Of a stretch of DNA of 64,000 nt, positions 35,576 to 46,410 are shown one piece after another (positions within the stretch are counted from its first letter, which is position 1; every line of letters starts with the position of its first letter). Source of the stretch: Apoderus coryli (taxonomy: Eukaryota; Arthropoda; Insecta; Coleoptera; Attelabidae); assembly GCA_911728435.2 (NCBI GenBank), contig OU452207.1, positions 2,294,001-2,358,000 of the forward strand, read 5' to 3'. The notes under the pieces are model-generated. The model was not told where the DNA came from, searched no databases, and saw nothing but the letters and a program-made list of their open reading frames with translations. A program made the position numbers and the translations under genes.

Positions 35576-37078
35576 CGTCGTATTTTATATTTCTGACCGA
35601 TAGGGAAAGTATTTTGAACGTGCTTGATGTTCCTGAACGATTAAAACCATTTCCCTGGTGGATGTCTGCCTGTCTGTGTGTATGTGTATGTATTCTTCTA
35701 CGATAGCGCCTAACCGCTTTAACCAATTGAGCAAAATTTTGGTGGGGAGTCCTAGGATGAACCCATTAGTTTTTGGTTGAAATCGCTTTAGCCCTGTCAC
35801 AACAACAGAGTCACCATATGATTTTTTTCACTCGTCGCCTACGCCCTTATAAGTCTGTATATTCAGAACTGGGACAAGCACGTACGTAAAAAGACCTAAA
35901 AAAACATTGAAAAATGTACTTTTATTCAATTTAGTACGTTTTTATTATGGAATAGAATAGTGCAAAACACCTTTAATCTGTGATAAGTGTCACGTTTTCG
36001 ACCATCAGGCCACAAAAAAAAATAACACCAACTGTTACCCGGACTAAGTGAGGACCATAAAAAACTTACGGTGTTTTTGTGCTTGGGACTGAATGTGAAA
36101 ACAAATAGTTATAAAAGTTCCAACAAACTTTGGTATTAAAAGGAAAAGATATTTTATTAAATATACCGGGAAGTTGAGTTTTGGTCGAATAATAGTCAAG
36201 TTGCTTCTAATGAATGTTGTCCCTTATCGAAATGTGTTATAACTTCCGAAGGTTTCTACCGAGTTCTCAAACTCTTGAGACTAAAAACTTGTTTTTAGGC
36301 CAAAAAATTTGAAGATACCGGAAAGCCATTAAGAAAAACTATTTGGTAATCTAAAGAATGGTGTTTTTGCACTCAAGGAATCAGGGGGATCAGAGTTTAA
36401 CCACAGTAAATGGCATTCTGCGGCCTGTATGCAATTTGAAGCACTCGTTACTGAAGTTACTCACGACGAACGTGCAAAACAGAATTGAATTACCCATCAG
36501 GACTCAATTAGAAACCGAAAGTACGCCACTGCACGTATTCAAAGGAAATTTAAAGCTCAAACTACGTAGAGAAGAAATGAAATAAAAATATATCAACACA
36601 GTTTCCAAACTTGCAAAAAGGCTATTCAACTCAAGAAAAATGAATAGGCGGCATAATATATAGGAACTAGTTGAATAAGAAAGATTGGAAAACGTTCCGC
36701 AAAACTTTCTCCCAGTTCGAACGATTTTTTTTTTCTACTACTTGTTATTATTATTTTGTGAATTCAAAAGCAAGTTCATTTGGTTTTAAATTGGCGTAAA
36801 ATTTTATGCCAAAGTATCTGTAGAAATGAAATCGGAGTTTAAAAACGGTACATTTATAAAAAAAAAAAAAACTGAAAGAAAAAATACAATCAGAGAATGT
36901 AACCGTTTTATTTAAAATGGTTTTCATTGTAGACAAATCATTACTATACAGGGTGTCCTCATTCATGGTCGATATCCGGAATATAGTGATGATTCTATGA
37001 AGAAATTTTCATATTAACATCATAGGTGCAGAACCGTATAAGTACTGGGTCTTCTATTTTCAAAATTCATCTGTTAAA
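35576..37078. other. Dispersed repeats, no gene
   Basis: A block at 35590-35790 (CCTAGGATGAACCCATTAG near 35745) recurs in part near 37530. The stretch 36215-36345 is one arm of an inverted repeat with 38950-39087. A mariner-like end TACAGGGTGTCCTCATTC lies at 36948. The ORF at 36358-36585 has no motif. Confidence 0.5.
36215..36345. repeat. Left arm of a ~130-bp inverted repeat pair
   Basis: This segment, from TTATCGAAATGTGTTATAAC to CATTAAGAAAAACTATTTGG, is found in reverse complement at 38950-39087 with moderate divergence. The arms are about 2.6 kb apart. They may be ends of one large element or two opposed copies of a short repeat. The space between holds an RT scrap but no transposase I can see. 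Confidence 0.6.
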
Positions 37079-37215
37079 CACTCTAGTAGCATTTTTAAAA
37101 TACAGAGGCGTGTAATTCGATCAATGCTTGGCCTAAATTATCGCGAGGATGTTAAGGAACATTTTAAAATGTTAAATATTCTAAACCTGCCTAGTCTATA
37201 CAATGAAAAATCACC
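37079..37215 (+). pseudogene. Short LINE C-terminal scrap
   Basis: One frame encodes SSSIFKIQRRVIRSMLGLNY and then KEHFKMLNILNLPSLY. The Q-R-R-V-I-R block and the N-I-L-x-L-P-S-L-Y block are conserved in the C-terminal region of jockey-like LINE proteins, and both also occur in the copies at 22.6 kb and 49.9 kb. Nothing of the rest of the element is present. Confidence 0.65.
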
Positions 37216-38812
37216 TGCTGATATCGATCTGATAGGTACAATTCAAAAAAAAAACGAATCACTTGTACATTACAGCCAAGGTAGTTCAACTTTGCCAACA
37301 GCATGATCAACAGTCGAACGCCTTTGAGGATTCTAACAGAGCCAAAAGTGCTGCCTGTTTTCTGTTGAATGCTTCAAAAATTGCATCCAAGATTTTAACC
37401 AAGGCAGTGCATATGCCATATGTGCCCTTCTGAAACCGGACTGTTCTTGTGGCAAAATCCCATGAGCGATGTCAAAATCAAAAAGCCACTTTTTCTACTA
37501 TTCTTGCATGGTATATGAAGTTGGTGCAGTCCTTGGATGAACCCATTAGTTGTTGGTTGGAATTGAAGCTATATTTGCAGCAAATCTTTATTATAAGAAT
37601 AATTCAACTCGCTATCCTGCAATTTGACGTATTTCAGGAATAGTTCCTGATTAAAAAATAACATTCAAGCACAATTACACAGACTTAACACATAAACAGC
37701 GATAAAAACGGGGAATAAAAAAAAAGAGAGTGTGACAGAAAATCCAGGCCGTTTTCGCCGCACCAAGTTAAAAACATCCCTTTCTGTATAGCAGACCATT
37801 TTTCTGGTAATATAATTTCATGGCATGGTGTGCGGGTGCAGCAGCAATTTTATCTCGGCCTGGCCGTGACAGGAAGTGGAAACACTGCTATATACGCCAA
37901 CTATATGGACATACGTTCGCAAAATTTGGATCCAACTATAGGGCGTTGTCTTTTCTTTTTTTACTTATTTATTTATTTGTTTACAGACAAAGTCTTATAA
38001 TATAATTCTAAATCAATGAGGAAACAATTATGGAATATTTCATAAATTTAAGTAATGAATTGAACCTGACTAAGGGTGGGTCTTTCTGACAACAAAATAA
38101 TCCAAATTGATACAAAACGGCAGGTTATCTTGACATTCAGTGTTGGCAGTTTTAAATGTTTTTTGCACATGAACTTTAAATTAAAGTTACAATAGCATCA
38201 CAAGTATTTTAAATATACTGCGTGTAGAGATAAGAAAGGAGACATTTATTTCCGAGCGACCTGAACAACTCCTTTGGAATAGTCGCCGAATACTTCCACT
38301 CGTTCGTAAACGATTTACCAATCATAAGATTGGTAAATCGTCATTATAAAATGAAATTTTTCTTATAGGTTCGTCTTTGCGGATATCTAAGAGCGTAGAT
38401 CCTTGCAAAGAGTCAAAGCATTTTTGAGACTCTCGAAGTAACCACTAACAAATCAAATGTATCACAAAATAAATAAATCCAGAGACTAATCTGACAAACA
38501 TATTAATTATATTTGACATTGACATTAACTTCGTTGCCATAATAACATGAGTATTTCTTCATCACAGTCATTGAGATGGACAAGAAAAAGATAGAGACTT
38601 CCGGTTTCCACTGTTTTCTTTATTTTTATATGCCCTTTCTATCTAGTGAAGACTAATAGTACCATTCCATTTGATTTTTCTAAGAAAATTGACAAAATCA
38701 GAAACATTATTATATATCTCCATCTAGCGGTCATATATTAAAATAAATGCTGATTTTGATACTCCCAAACATTCATTCAATTTAATTAAAATCGGACTAT
38801 CCATAAGAAAGT
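37216..38812. other. No gene seen
   Basis: AT-rich, with a partial copy of the 35.7-kb repeat near 37525-37560. A 37800-37960 patch faintly resembles the mid part of a Tc1-type transposase, but too weakly to call. Confidence 0.4.
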
Positions 38813-39880
38813 CCCAGTAAACACACATACGTTTTTTAAACGTAAAATCAACGTGTCATTGGTTGATTAAACGTGTACGTTTAAAAAGTAACCGCTTTTT
38901 TTGGTACAAAATAACACCGTTTTAAATAAACGTTTTTAATTCGAACTTTTTTAGATGACCAAAAGTTTTTCTTAATGGCTTACCGGTATCTTCAAATTTT
39001 TTGGCCTAAATACAAGTTTTTAGTCGCAAGAGTTTGAGAACTGGGTCGAAACCTTCGGAAGTTATCACACATTTCGATAAGGGGCTACATCCCAGTAAAC
39101 ACACATACGTTTTTTAAACGTAAAATCAACGAGTCATTGGTTGATTAAACGTGTACGTTTAAAAAATAAGCGTTTTATTTCGGTACAAAACACACCGTTT
39201 TAATTCAACGTTTTTAATACGAACATTTCTGGCCAAAATCTAACTTAAGAAAACTTTTATGTTAATATGACGTTATTTTGGATGTTAAATTTATTACATT
39301 ACAATACGTTTTTTTAACAGACTGTCTAACCATATTCATCTATTCACACGTTTTTTTAACGATTTCATAGTATATTAATAGGTCTAATAAAAGTAACGTT
39401 TTTTATACGTTAAAACCAACGCATAATAAATTAATCTTAAGTAATCGAAATAAAAAACGTCTTATTGTCGTATTTTCCTAACGAAAATATAACAGTCTTT
39501 CATGTATACAACTCCACCTAAAAATTAATGTTGACGTTTGCGAGCATTTACCTAAAAAATAATTACCAACCTGATATTTTAACAATTTATTCAAACTTTT
39601 ACATGCTGCACTAAACAAACTTTAAAAATTCCTTAAAATATACGTCAATATTACGTTAATAAATATATTGTTTTAAAAATACACGTTTAATCAATGTTCT
39701 TTAGAAACGTTGTTTAAAAATAAATATCTAACAATAAAATTCGTGTATGTATCGTTTATTTTCTAAGTGTATTTGACGTATTATGGAAAAATATTATTAT
39801 CAACGTAGTTTTGACGTGTTTTGAACACCACACAGGTTGCTATTTATTCACCAATATAAAGCGTTGTTCTTTACACGTTG
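38813..39880. repeat. ACGTTTT-rich repeat with a partly duplicated start
   Basis: The block beginning CCCAGTAAACACACATACG is present twice, at 38813-38955 and from 39090 on, about 94% alike over 140 bp. The first copy is cut off by the inverted-repeat arm at 38955-39087. The second continues to about 39880 and carries about 20 ACGT-centred motifs such as ACGTTTTTTAAACGT and AACGTGTACGTTT. No gene is present. Its start and its motif-rich body recall the 28.4-31.0 kb element. Confidence 0.55.
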
Positions 39881-40386
39881 TATTATTATTGTGAAATTTA
39901 TTTTTAAGGATGATTTTAATTAACACTCTGTGTCATATCAGTTTACAAAGTTACGCGGAAATGCTAGCAGTACCCAAAAGCGACAACATCAATCAAATTT
40001 AAATGCAATGCAAGTGTTTAACTGGATAATCAGACCGGCAAAATCCAAGAAGGAGACACTATCTCATCCACATAACGACCTAGGCAGGTCCCTCGCTCCT
40101 ACCCAAAAACACACGCCATATCTTAATGTCTTCCTTTACCACCCCAATTTTCGCAACGCTTTTTGATGTTAACTTTCAGCCCACTTAGTTAAGAATTATT
40201 TCTAATTATTCGCAGTTCCTTTTGCTCGTTTGCAGTCGAGCGCAACGACAACAAGGTATAATGAATATTATATACAGACAAAGATGAAATAGGTATGGTT
40301 TTTGTAAATATTTTTGAATTCAATTATGGAAATTTCGTTGTTTCTGGACTATTTTGTTTACTTTACTCTATGTTTAAACAGTAACG
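39881..40386. other. No gene seen
   Basis: No motif was recognised. The ORF at 39930-40166 is unsupported. Confidence 0.4.
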
Positions 40387-40787
40387 TACAGGGTGGGGAA
40401 ATTTCGATGTTTTTATACGGTACAGTCTAAACCGTAATAGATAGAGCGAAACTAAATGTTCTATTTTTTTGAGCTTAGTTTAATGCCGTAATCGGAGCGC
40501 AGCTAACTTGATTAGTTTTCTTTATACAGGGCGATTTTAATTTTTTGTCATTTTTTTTTTCCTTTATATTTCGGTTGTTAATAGAGTTACGGGAAAAACG
40601 TTTTTATAAAAGTTAGAGATAATTTGATGCTTAATGCAGTGGCGTATCAAGAAATTCTTTCGAAGTCCAATTGTCAAGATATCGCTATCAACTTTGTTTT
40701 CTTAAATGGGACACTCTGTATATTAAAGTGTCAGTAGATTCCAAATTTCATTCCCTTTATAACCGTGTATGACAAGTAGCTACATAT

Positions 40788-41320
40788 TTAGTAAATATTA
40801 ACAAAAATAAATAAAAACCATATTTTATGCGTGTTTGCAAATAAAATAAAAATTAACGGCTTATTCCATAACTCAAAAATGCTTAATGATGTTAATTGTT
40901 TCAATGTTTTATTCAACACAAGAAAAATGCTAATAAATGAAAATAATTTCGTGGCAAAGCGGACTAAAATGTTGGTTTTACCTACACAAGGATTTTTGTT
41001 TAATTTAGCAGGGCCCCAGTCTAATTCAATAGAACCAGACCGAGGCATGGTCGACAGATACTGACGAATTCGTTTCGCTATTGTTATGAGCTTGTCAGAG
41101 TACCATAGTCGTTGCCCATCTACAAATATCGGCCTGCATTTAAGCACAATAGGATACACAACAGTAGACACATGTAAACACGTATCATCTACATGTACAG
41201 AGTAATGCATATCCCATACCATGCAGAGGCCAATCAAACTCAATGTATAGGTAAAACCAGTCGTATAAATAGAAATAAAAATAGTATGAACACAAAACTC
41301 TAGCAGGAGACCATTTTATC
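40788..41320 (-). CDS. Unidentified membrane-protein-like ORF inside a mariner element
   Basis: The minus frame is open for more than 170 residues. It begins before 41243 in a hydrophobic stretch (YYFYSIYTTGFTYTLSLIGL). It then reads WDMHYSVHVDDTCLHVSTVV, CRPIFVDGQRLWYSDKLITI, a basic/polar stretch with SGSIELDWGPAKLNKNPCVG, and a second hydrophobic part (RFATKLFSFISIFLVLN). The composition is that of a real protein, not low-complexity AT sequence. I do not recognise it. No ATG in good context is seen at the upstream end. It runs into the mariner terminal repeat near 40824, so it is probably a fragment captured by or inserted into the element. A host exon or a fragment of another element are alternatives. 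Confidence 0.5.
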
Positions 41321-41370
41321 CTTCCGCCAGCTTCTCCCAAATATTTGGGTTTCAGCAATGCTCAGACGGT

Positions 41371-41410
41371 GGTCTCCAAGCGTTCTGCCGTCGCAGAATG
41401 CTTGGAGACC
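41371..41410. repeat. 18-bp hairpin with 4-base loop
   Basis: GGTCTCCAAGCGTTCTGC and GCAGAATGCTTGGAGACC pair over 18 positions with one wobble, around the loop CGTC. It lies between the unidentified ORF and the transposase remnant. A hairpin of this size occurs at Helitron 3' ends. On the minus strand CTGA follows 5 bases beyond the stem, which fits the CTRR rule loosely, but no other Helitron mark is visible. Confidence 0.6.
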
Positions 41411-41451
41411 TGTGGTAGAAAAAAAATAGAATTAAACTAAACTGATCTTAA

Positions 41452-42357
41452 AGTAAATGTTCAAAATGTTATCCATTATTTCGAATACACATATCACACC
41501 TCTTATCAATACTTGAAATAGCATTATAAACATGAATGTTTGAAACTGAATTTATACATTGTCTGAAATTTTCTTTTAATTCTTCAATGGTATGACTTTT
41601 AGTTTTGTAAACCCCCATAAAAAATCATATGGTGTTATATCTGGAGAACGAGCGGGCCACCTAAATGGACCGTTAGAGCTTATCCAATTATTACCAAAAT
41701 TTGTAAACAATATTTCCCTTAAATATCTATTGTTATGCGGTGGTGCGCCATGTTCCTGGAAAAACACATTTCTTCGTTTTGCCAGTGGAATATTGTCTTG
41801 ATGTTGGACAGTAGCAACACTATGAGGATTGCTATCAGACCACCAGTGTTCGTTATGTCGATTAAATATCCCAGCGCTACTTATGTAAGCCTCATATGTC
41901 CAAATAACATTTGCAACAAAATTTGGATTTTCTCTCACCTTGGCTCGATACCAATTGCAAAATTCCACACGCCGGACCAGATCATTTGGTTGTAAATGCT
42001 GCGTTTTACGAATTCTGTAAGGTCGCAACTTATGCTTTTTTAAAATATTGAGCACAAGGCGACGGAATATGCCACCTTCTATTTCAATTTGTCTGCTCGA
42101 GATTGTCGGATTATCAATAACAGCTGCAATGACATTAACATTTACTTTTTCTGCATCTGCACAATTATAAGTTTTAGGTCTTCGTTGTGTAAATCATTTA
42201 TAATTAATAAGGTTTTTTTTAACCTTTCAAATATGTTTCTATTGGGCTGTTTTCTTTCTGGGTATCGGTTGTAGTAAATTTCAGATGCAGCATTAGCATC
42301 ATTATTACATTGATTAATTACTGAATGCTGACAATAAATATCATTTGACAAATACAT
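41452..42357 (-). pseudogene. Mariner-type transposase lacking catalytic Asp residues
   Basis: An N-terminal piece (42357-42142) has NNDANAASEIYYNRYPERKQ, the first HTH region. After a frame break, the second piece (42055-41576) has NILKKHKLRPYRIRKTQHL, the first catalytic region (IWTYEAYISSAGIFNRHN), the second (VFFQEHGAPPHNN) and the third (WPARSPDITPYDFLWG). Compared with the intact copy at 32497, the first Asp is Tyr (WTYE for FSDE) and the second Asp is His (QEHG for QQDG). The central linker is shortened. The C-terminal end, CIRNNG, a stop, then HFEHLL, lies at 41452-41500 in yet another frame. It is dead as a transposase. Confidence 0.85.
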
Positions 42358-42675
42358 TAATAAATGACAGTATCAATAATCTGTTATTTGACATTAATTG
42401 TTTTCAATAAGACACAAGCCTACTTAATATTTATTAAGTTTTACTAAATATGTAGCTACTTGTCATACATGGTTGTAAAGGGAATGAAATTTGGAATCTA
42501 CTGACGCTTTAATGTATAGGGTGTCCCATTTAAGAAAACAAAGTTGATTGCGATATCTTGAACAATTGGACTTCAAAAAAATTCTTGATACGCCACTGCA
42601 TTAAGCATCAAATTATCTCTAACTTTTATAAAATTCGAAACGACCTCTGCTCCGTTTACGTTGGACCACCCTGTA

Positions 42676-43994
42676 TGTATCAAAACAATTTTCCACATAG
42701 AAACTCGAAATTATTATTAAATTGGGTAAATTAAAATGCATAAAACCGAAACAATACGAGTATTTTAAATAACCTAGTAAATCATAGAAAATTATTGGAA
42801 AACAAAATATAAAACCATGATAAAAACAAAACCTTTCTCATCCATTATTTAATGTTTAATTTCGCACGATATTCCCGGAATGGTCATTTAAATAATCGCA
42901 CAAAACACCACAAAAAGACAGCAGAACAAAAAGCGAGAATAACCACGATACGTCTCTATTGTATTTATTTGTCCCTTGAGGTTTTCTATTATTAAAAATC
43001 GCGGTTTCGGCCATTTGTCATTTCGATTATTAACCCCGACGAACCATGGTTTAGGTACATACACAGACCATTACGAAACCGGCCACATACCAGGCATCGG
43101 AACGCAATAATAATTTATTGTCGTAAAATTATCGATAGCCTCCAGTTTTTTTGTTGTGGTTTTTGCTCTTCTCGCTCTATTTATAGGTGCCTCAGATGTT
43201 TTTATGAGCTTTCCGATAGCTAATAAAACATGCTCTATTTGATAATAGGGCTATGCATTATTGTTAACGTTTATTGATGATACTGGCGTTGAATTTAGTC
43301 AAGTTTCTGTAGTTATTTTTATAAAATTACACTTTTAATTGATAACATTCATCCTATACAATACTACTCCTGTTCAAATGAGAATATGAACGCGTCGAGT
43401 CATAGAAGTTCATACATCAGGCAGATTGAGGATATCATGTACCTATGATGATAGATACTAAAATATACCAGAAGTCCCAACGAGAAGGGTTTAGATCAAA
43501 GACCTTAATAACACAGGAGACCACATTGTTTACGTTTTCAGGGTTAGCAAACATCGTCCCTTCCTCTATTTATCCTAATACAAGCATTGCCAGACTTACA
43601 AATGTATTTGGAATATCTTTAAATTTTTGTCACAACAAATAAAAAATGAGCGATGTAAATAATTATTTGTAACTAGGATGTTAATAAAAAATTTTATTAC
43701 TATACATAGGTTATAAATTAGTTCATTTTAAGATTAAATTGTACAAAACGGGATAATTATTTTATTTTAGGAATTATTCTCATAGTAAAATAAAGCGCAC
43801 TACGGCAACATCGTTTACAACTTTACGCTTCTTGTACGACAGAACACGGTGTTATGAATGAAATTATAATTTGCGACGTTGACGTTGAGAAACACTCATG
43901 TCATTAGCGCTTTTCATCGTTTTTTGAAGTATTTTCCTGTTTTGCGATATTCTTGTGTGTGTTTTTTTAAACTTTAAATATTTATTGAATAACT
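42676..43994. other. No gene seen; probable upstream region of the THAP gene
   Basis: AT-rich sequence. The last 200 bp before 43995 could hold the promoter and 5' UTR of the THAP gene, but I see no clear TATA box or initiator. Confidence 0.4.
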
Positions 43995-45430
43995 ATGGTT
44001 CGTGGTTGTGTAGTTTGTGGAAAAGTGGATAGTATATTTCCAGATTTAACTTTTCACAGGTAAGTGTGGTTATGTTTAGAAATTTGTTTGTGTTTGGTGT
44101 TAGTTTACACAGTGGCGGGGTTTGTTTGATATGATAAATTTGTTACATTTTGAATTTTTATTTCTATTAAATTATTAGTAACAAAAGCAAACAGATACTT
44201 TCTGAAAATAATGTTGGTTCATTTACGCCCAACAATGTAACCGCTTAGTAATTCAAAGCAGCATTAAAGAAGTAAGTGGTAAATCTACCTAGGATATTAC
44301 CTTCCTAGCTCTGGAGTATAAGGCTGATTATAGCCTTTTTACATTAGGTACTTATATTGTATTTTTTAAATTAGGTTTCCTCAGGAACCGGAAAAACGAA
44401 AACTCTGGTTTTCTTTAGTTGGCATTGCTAAAGGACCACTTTTGCCAAAAAATCCATGGTTATGCTCGGATCATTTTTTCCCAGAGGATCTGGCAACAAA
44501 ATCTAAGGGAGCAAGATTCGTTAGAAAGGGTGCAAATCCTCGATGGTGTGAAGGTGTTTTATTTTTGGATGATGCATCCACTAGGTAAAAAATATTTATA
44601 ATTATATTTATTATATTATAATAATAATTTATATTCTTCTAGCTCTGACTCAACCACAGATGTTAGGTCTGTGGACTCATCTGTTTTTGGAACACCTCCA
44701 ATACCGAAAGAATATCCTAAGTAAGTTCTGTTATTATTATTTTTTGGATGAAATTAAACTAGCTAAGTAGGTATGTGCATTAACCGTATTTATATCCATT
44801 TTTAGGATTGCTCAGCTATTCTTAGAAAAAACTATTATGGAGTCCACTGTTATCCTTTAGAAAGGCTTTTTAATATTTTGCTATATTGAATTAATACATA
44901 TTTTAGGTCTGAAAGTATAATTGTTAAATCTATTCCTGGCACCTCCAGAGCCAGTTTCATTAGAAGCCAACAAGGGTTCAACCAGTTCTGTGACAGAAAC
45001 TGCATCAGAAGCAGGAGAATCCCATTCTGATATAATTGAAGCCCCTGTAGCTAGTGCAAAAATTGAAAGTAAAATTACACCAACATATTTCAGAAGCGGG
45101 TGATATAAAGGGGCTGAAGCTAAATGTTGGTATATTTGGTACATTATTCAAATTTACATTTTACCGTTATGAAATTTTGATATTTGTTCATAAAAAGCTC
45201 TTTTTTAGTATAATTTACCAGGGGCTTGATATTTTTTAGGAAAAGGCGTTATCCGGGTGATATGGATAGTAGTGACTTTTCAACCTCTACTAAGAGAAGA
45301 AAAAATTTTAAAAAATAAAATAACGTGCCAAAGGAAAAGAATACACACCTTACAAAATCAAGTTAGACGACTTAAAATCCGCGTAAAATCATTAAAAGAT
45401 CTATTGATAATTTTAAGGAACAAATCACAG
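43995..45430 (+). CDS. THAP-domain protein gene, several exons
   Basis: Exon 1 (43995-44059) encodes MVRGCVVCGKVDSIFPDLTF and ends at a GTAAGT donor. Exon 2 (44375-44584) follows a TTAG acceptor in the same phase with RFPQEPEKRKLWFSLVG, then PWLCSDHFFPEDL. Together they make a full C2-C-H THAP zinc finger: C-x2-C, the Trp, and C-x2-H. Exon 3 (44643-44720) encodes SDSTTDVRSVDSSVFGTPP and ends at GTAAGT. Later parts are less certain: a Ser/Glu-rich stretch at 44931-45100, then KRRYPGDMDSSDFSTSTKRR (from 45241) and a basic coiled coil, HTLQNQVRRLKIRVKSLKDL, in a different frame. THAP proteins bind DNA, and many derive from P-type transposases. The frames do not join cleanly after exon 3, so it may be a decaying gene. 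An endonuclease LINE piece starts at 45432. Confidence 0.72.
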
Positions 45431-45431
45431 A

Positions 45432-45770
45432 TACTGTGAAGCTGGCGAAAAAATCAGAGGTGACTTTTATCATGGGCGATTTTAATGCCAAAGTAGGAAG
45501 TACACCACGAGAGGATATTACCGGTATATACGGATTAGGTACAGCAAACGATAGAAGATACCGGCTAGTTCAGTTCTGCCAGGAATATGATTTCATTGTC
45601 TCAAACACCTTTTTTAAACTTCCAAATAGAAGGCTCTATACGAGGACCTCTAGCGCCCATACCCCTGAAAGAATTATTCGCAATCAAATAGACAGACTTC
45701 ATACTTATTAAAAAGCGATACAGAAACTGCATAAAGTCTGCAAAAACATAATTAATTTGTATGTTCATAG
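45432..45770 (+). pseudogene. LINE endonuclease domain fragment
   Basis: One frame encodes KKSEVTFIMGDFNAKVGSTP, then GLGTANDRRYRLVQFCQEYD, VSNTFFKLPNRRLYTRTSSA and RNQIDRLHTY. G-D-F-N-A-K-V-G and R-N-Q-I-D are the hallmarks of the apurinic-type endonuclease of endonuclease-RT LINEs. This is the domain missing from every RT copy in this window. Both 5' and 3' portions of the element are absent. It directly follows the THAP coiled-coil exon. Confidence 0.85.
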
Positions 45771-45892
45771 TAGATAATTATTATTTATTATCATTGTGTT
45801 TAATTTAATAATATAACACAAGTCAAACAAGAAAAAATATACATTTAGTAAATAAACTACAATAAAATACAGTAGACAAAGTTTGTGACATA

Positions 45893-46408
45893 CAGGGTGT
45901 CCCCTCTCAATTGGAAAAAACTTCTGGGGCATATTGAGGAACCATAGACAAGCAGTTTGAGATAAGAGACTGATGTCCGGAAGTGCATGGTTTTCAAAAT
46001 ACAGGGTGTCAAAGTTTTTTTCAAAAAACCTTTTTATATCAATATCTCAAAGACACGTTAACCGATTTTCTTGAAATTCGCTGGTGATGTAAGCTGAATA
46101 AGACGCTCAGTTAGCACTAATTAAATTTTAATTATGACTTCCAGTGGCGTCCCGGGAGACAGTGTTACGAATAAAAATGACAAAACAATGTACGCTACTG
46201 ACTTTTTTTGGAAATTTTATATATTTTTTAGAAAGCTCAGTTAAAAATACAACTTTTTTGTCACTTGATATTTCTTCGTATCTCTCTCCGTTTTCGAGAA
46301 AATTTTTTTATTAAAAACTTTATTAAAATGTTGTCTTATCTCAAACTGCTTGTCTATGTTTCCTCAATATGCCCCAGAAGTTTTTTCCAATTGAGAGGGG
46401 ACACCCTG
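45893..46408. mobile_element. 516-bp mariner-type MITE
   Basis: CAGGGTGTCCCCTCTCAATT at the left is matched in complement at the right over about 77 bp (to the block around AAACTGCTTGTCTA), with TA on both flanks (45891-45892, 46409-46410). There is no coding capacity. A second CAGGGTGTCAAAG motif lies inside at about 46005. The well-matched arms suggest a fairly recent insertion. Confidence 0.9.
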
Positions 46409-46410
46409 TA

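Larger units (their letters stand above)
40389..42673 (-). mobile_element. Long-TIR mariner relative, degenerate
   Basis: TA flanks both ends (40387-40388, 42674-42675). From about 40600 to 40835 the left side matches the complement of about 42420-42640 on the right, a terminal repeat of roughly 230-250 bp including AAATGGGACAC. The outermost parts differ: the left starts CAGGGTGGGGAAATTTCG while the right starts CAGGGTGGTCCAACGTAAACGG, like the intact element at 31928. So this copy may be a recombinant of two related ends. It holds a broken transposase (41452-42357) and, beyond it, about 600 bp of unrelated sequence. Confidence 0.78.

Noticed and set aside
37800..37960. Tc1-type transposase fragment
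   Set aside because: Only a faint resemblance over about 40 residues and no catalytic motif.
44881..45144. Minus-strand ORF of 87 residues
   Set aside because: Antisense to the probable Ser/Glu-rich part of the THAP gene; no independent support.
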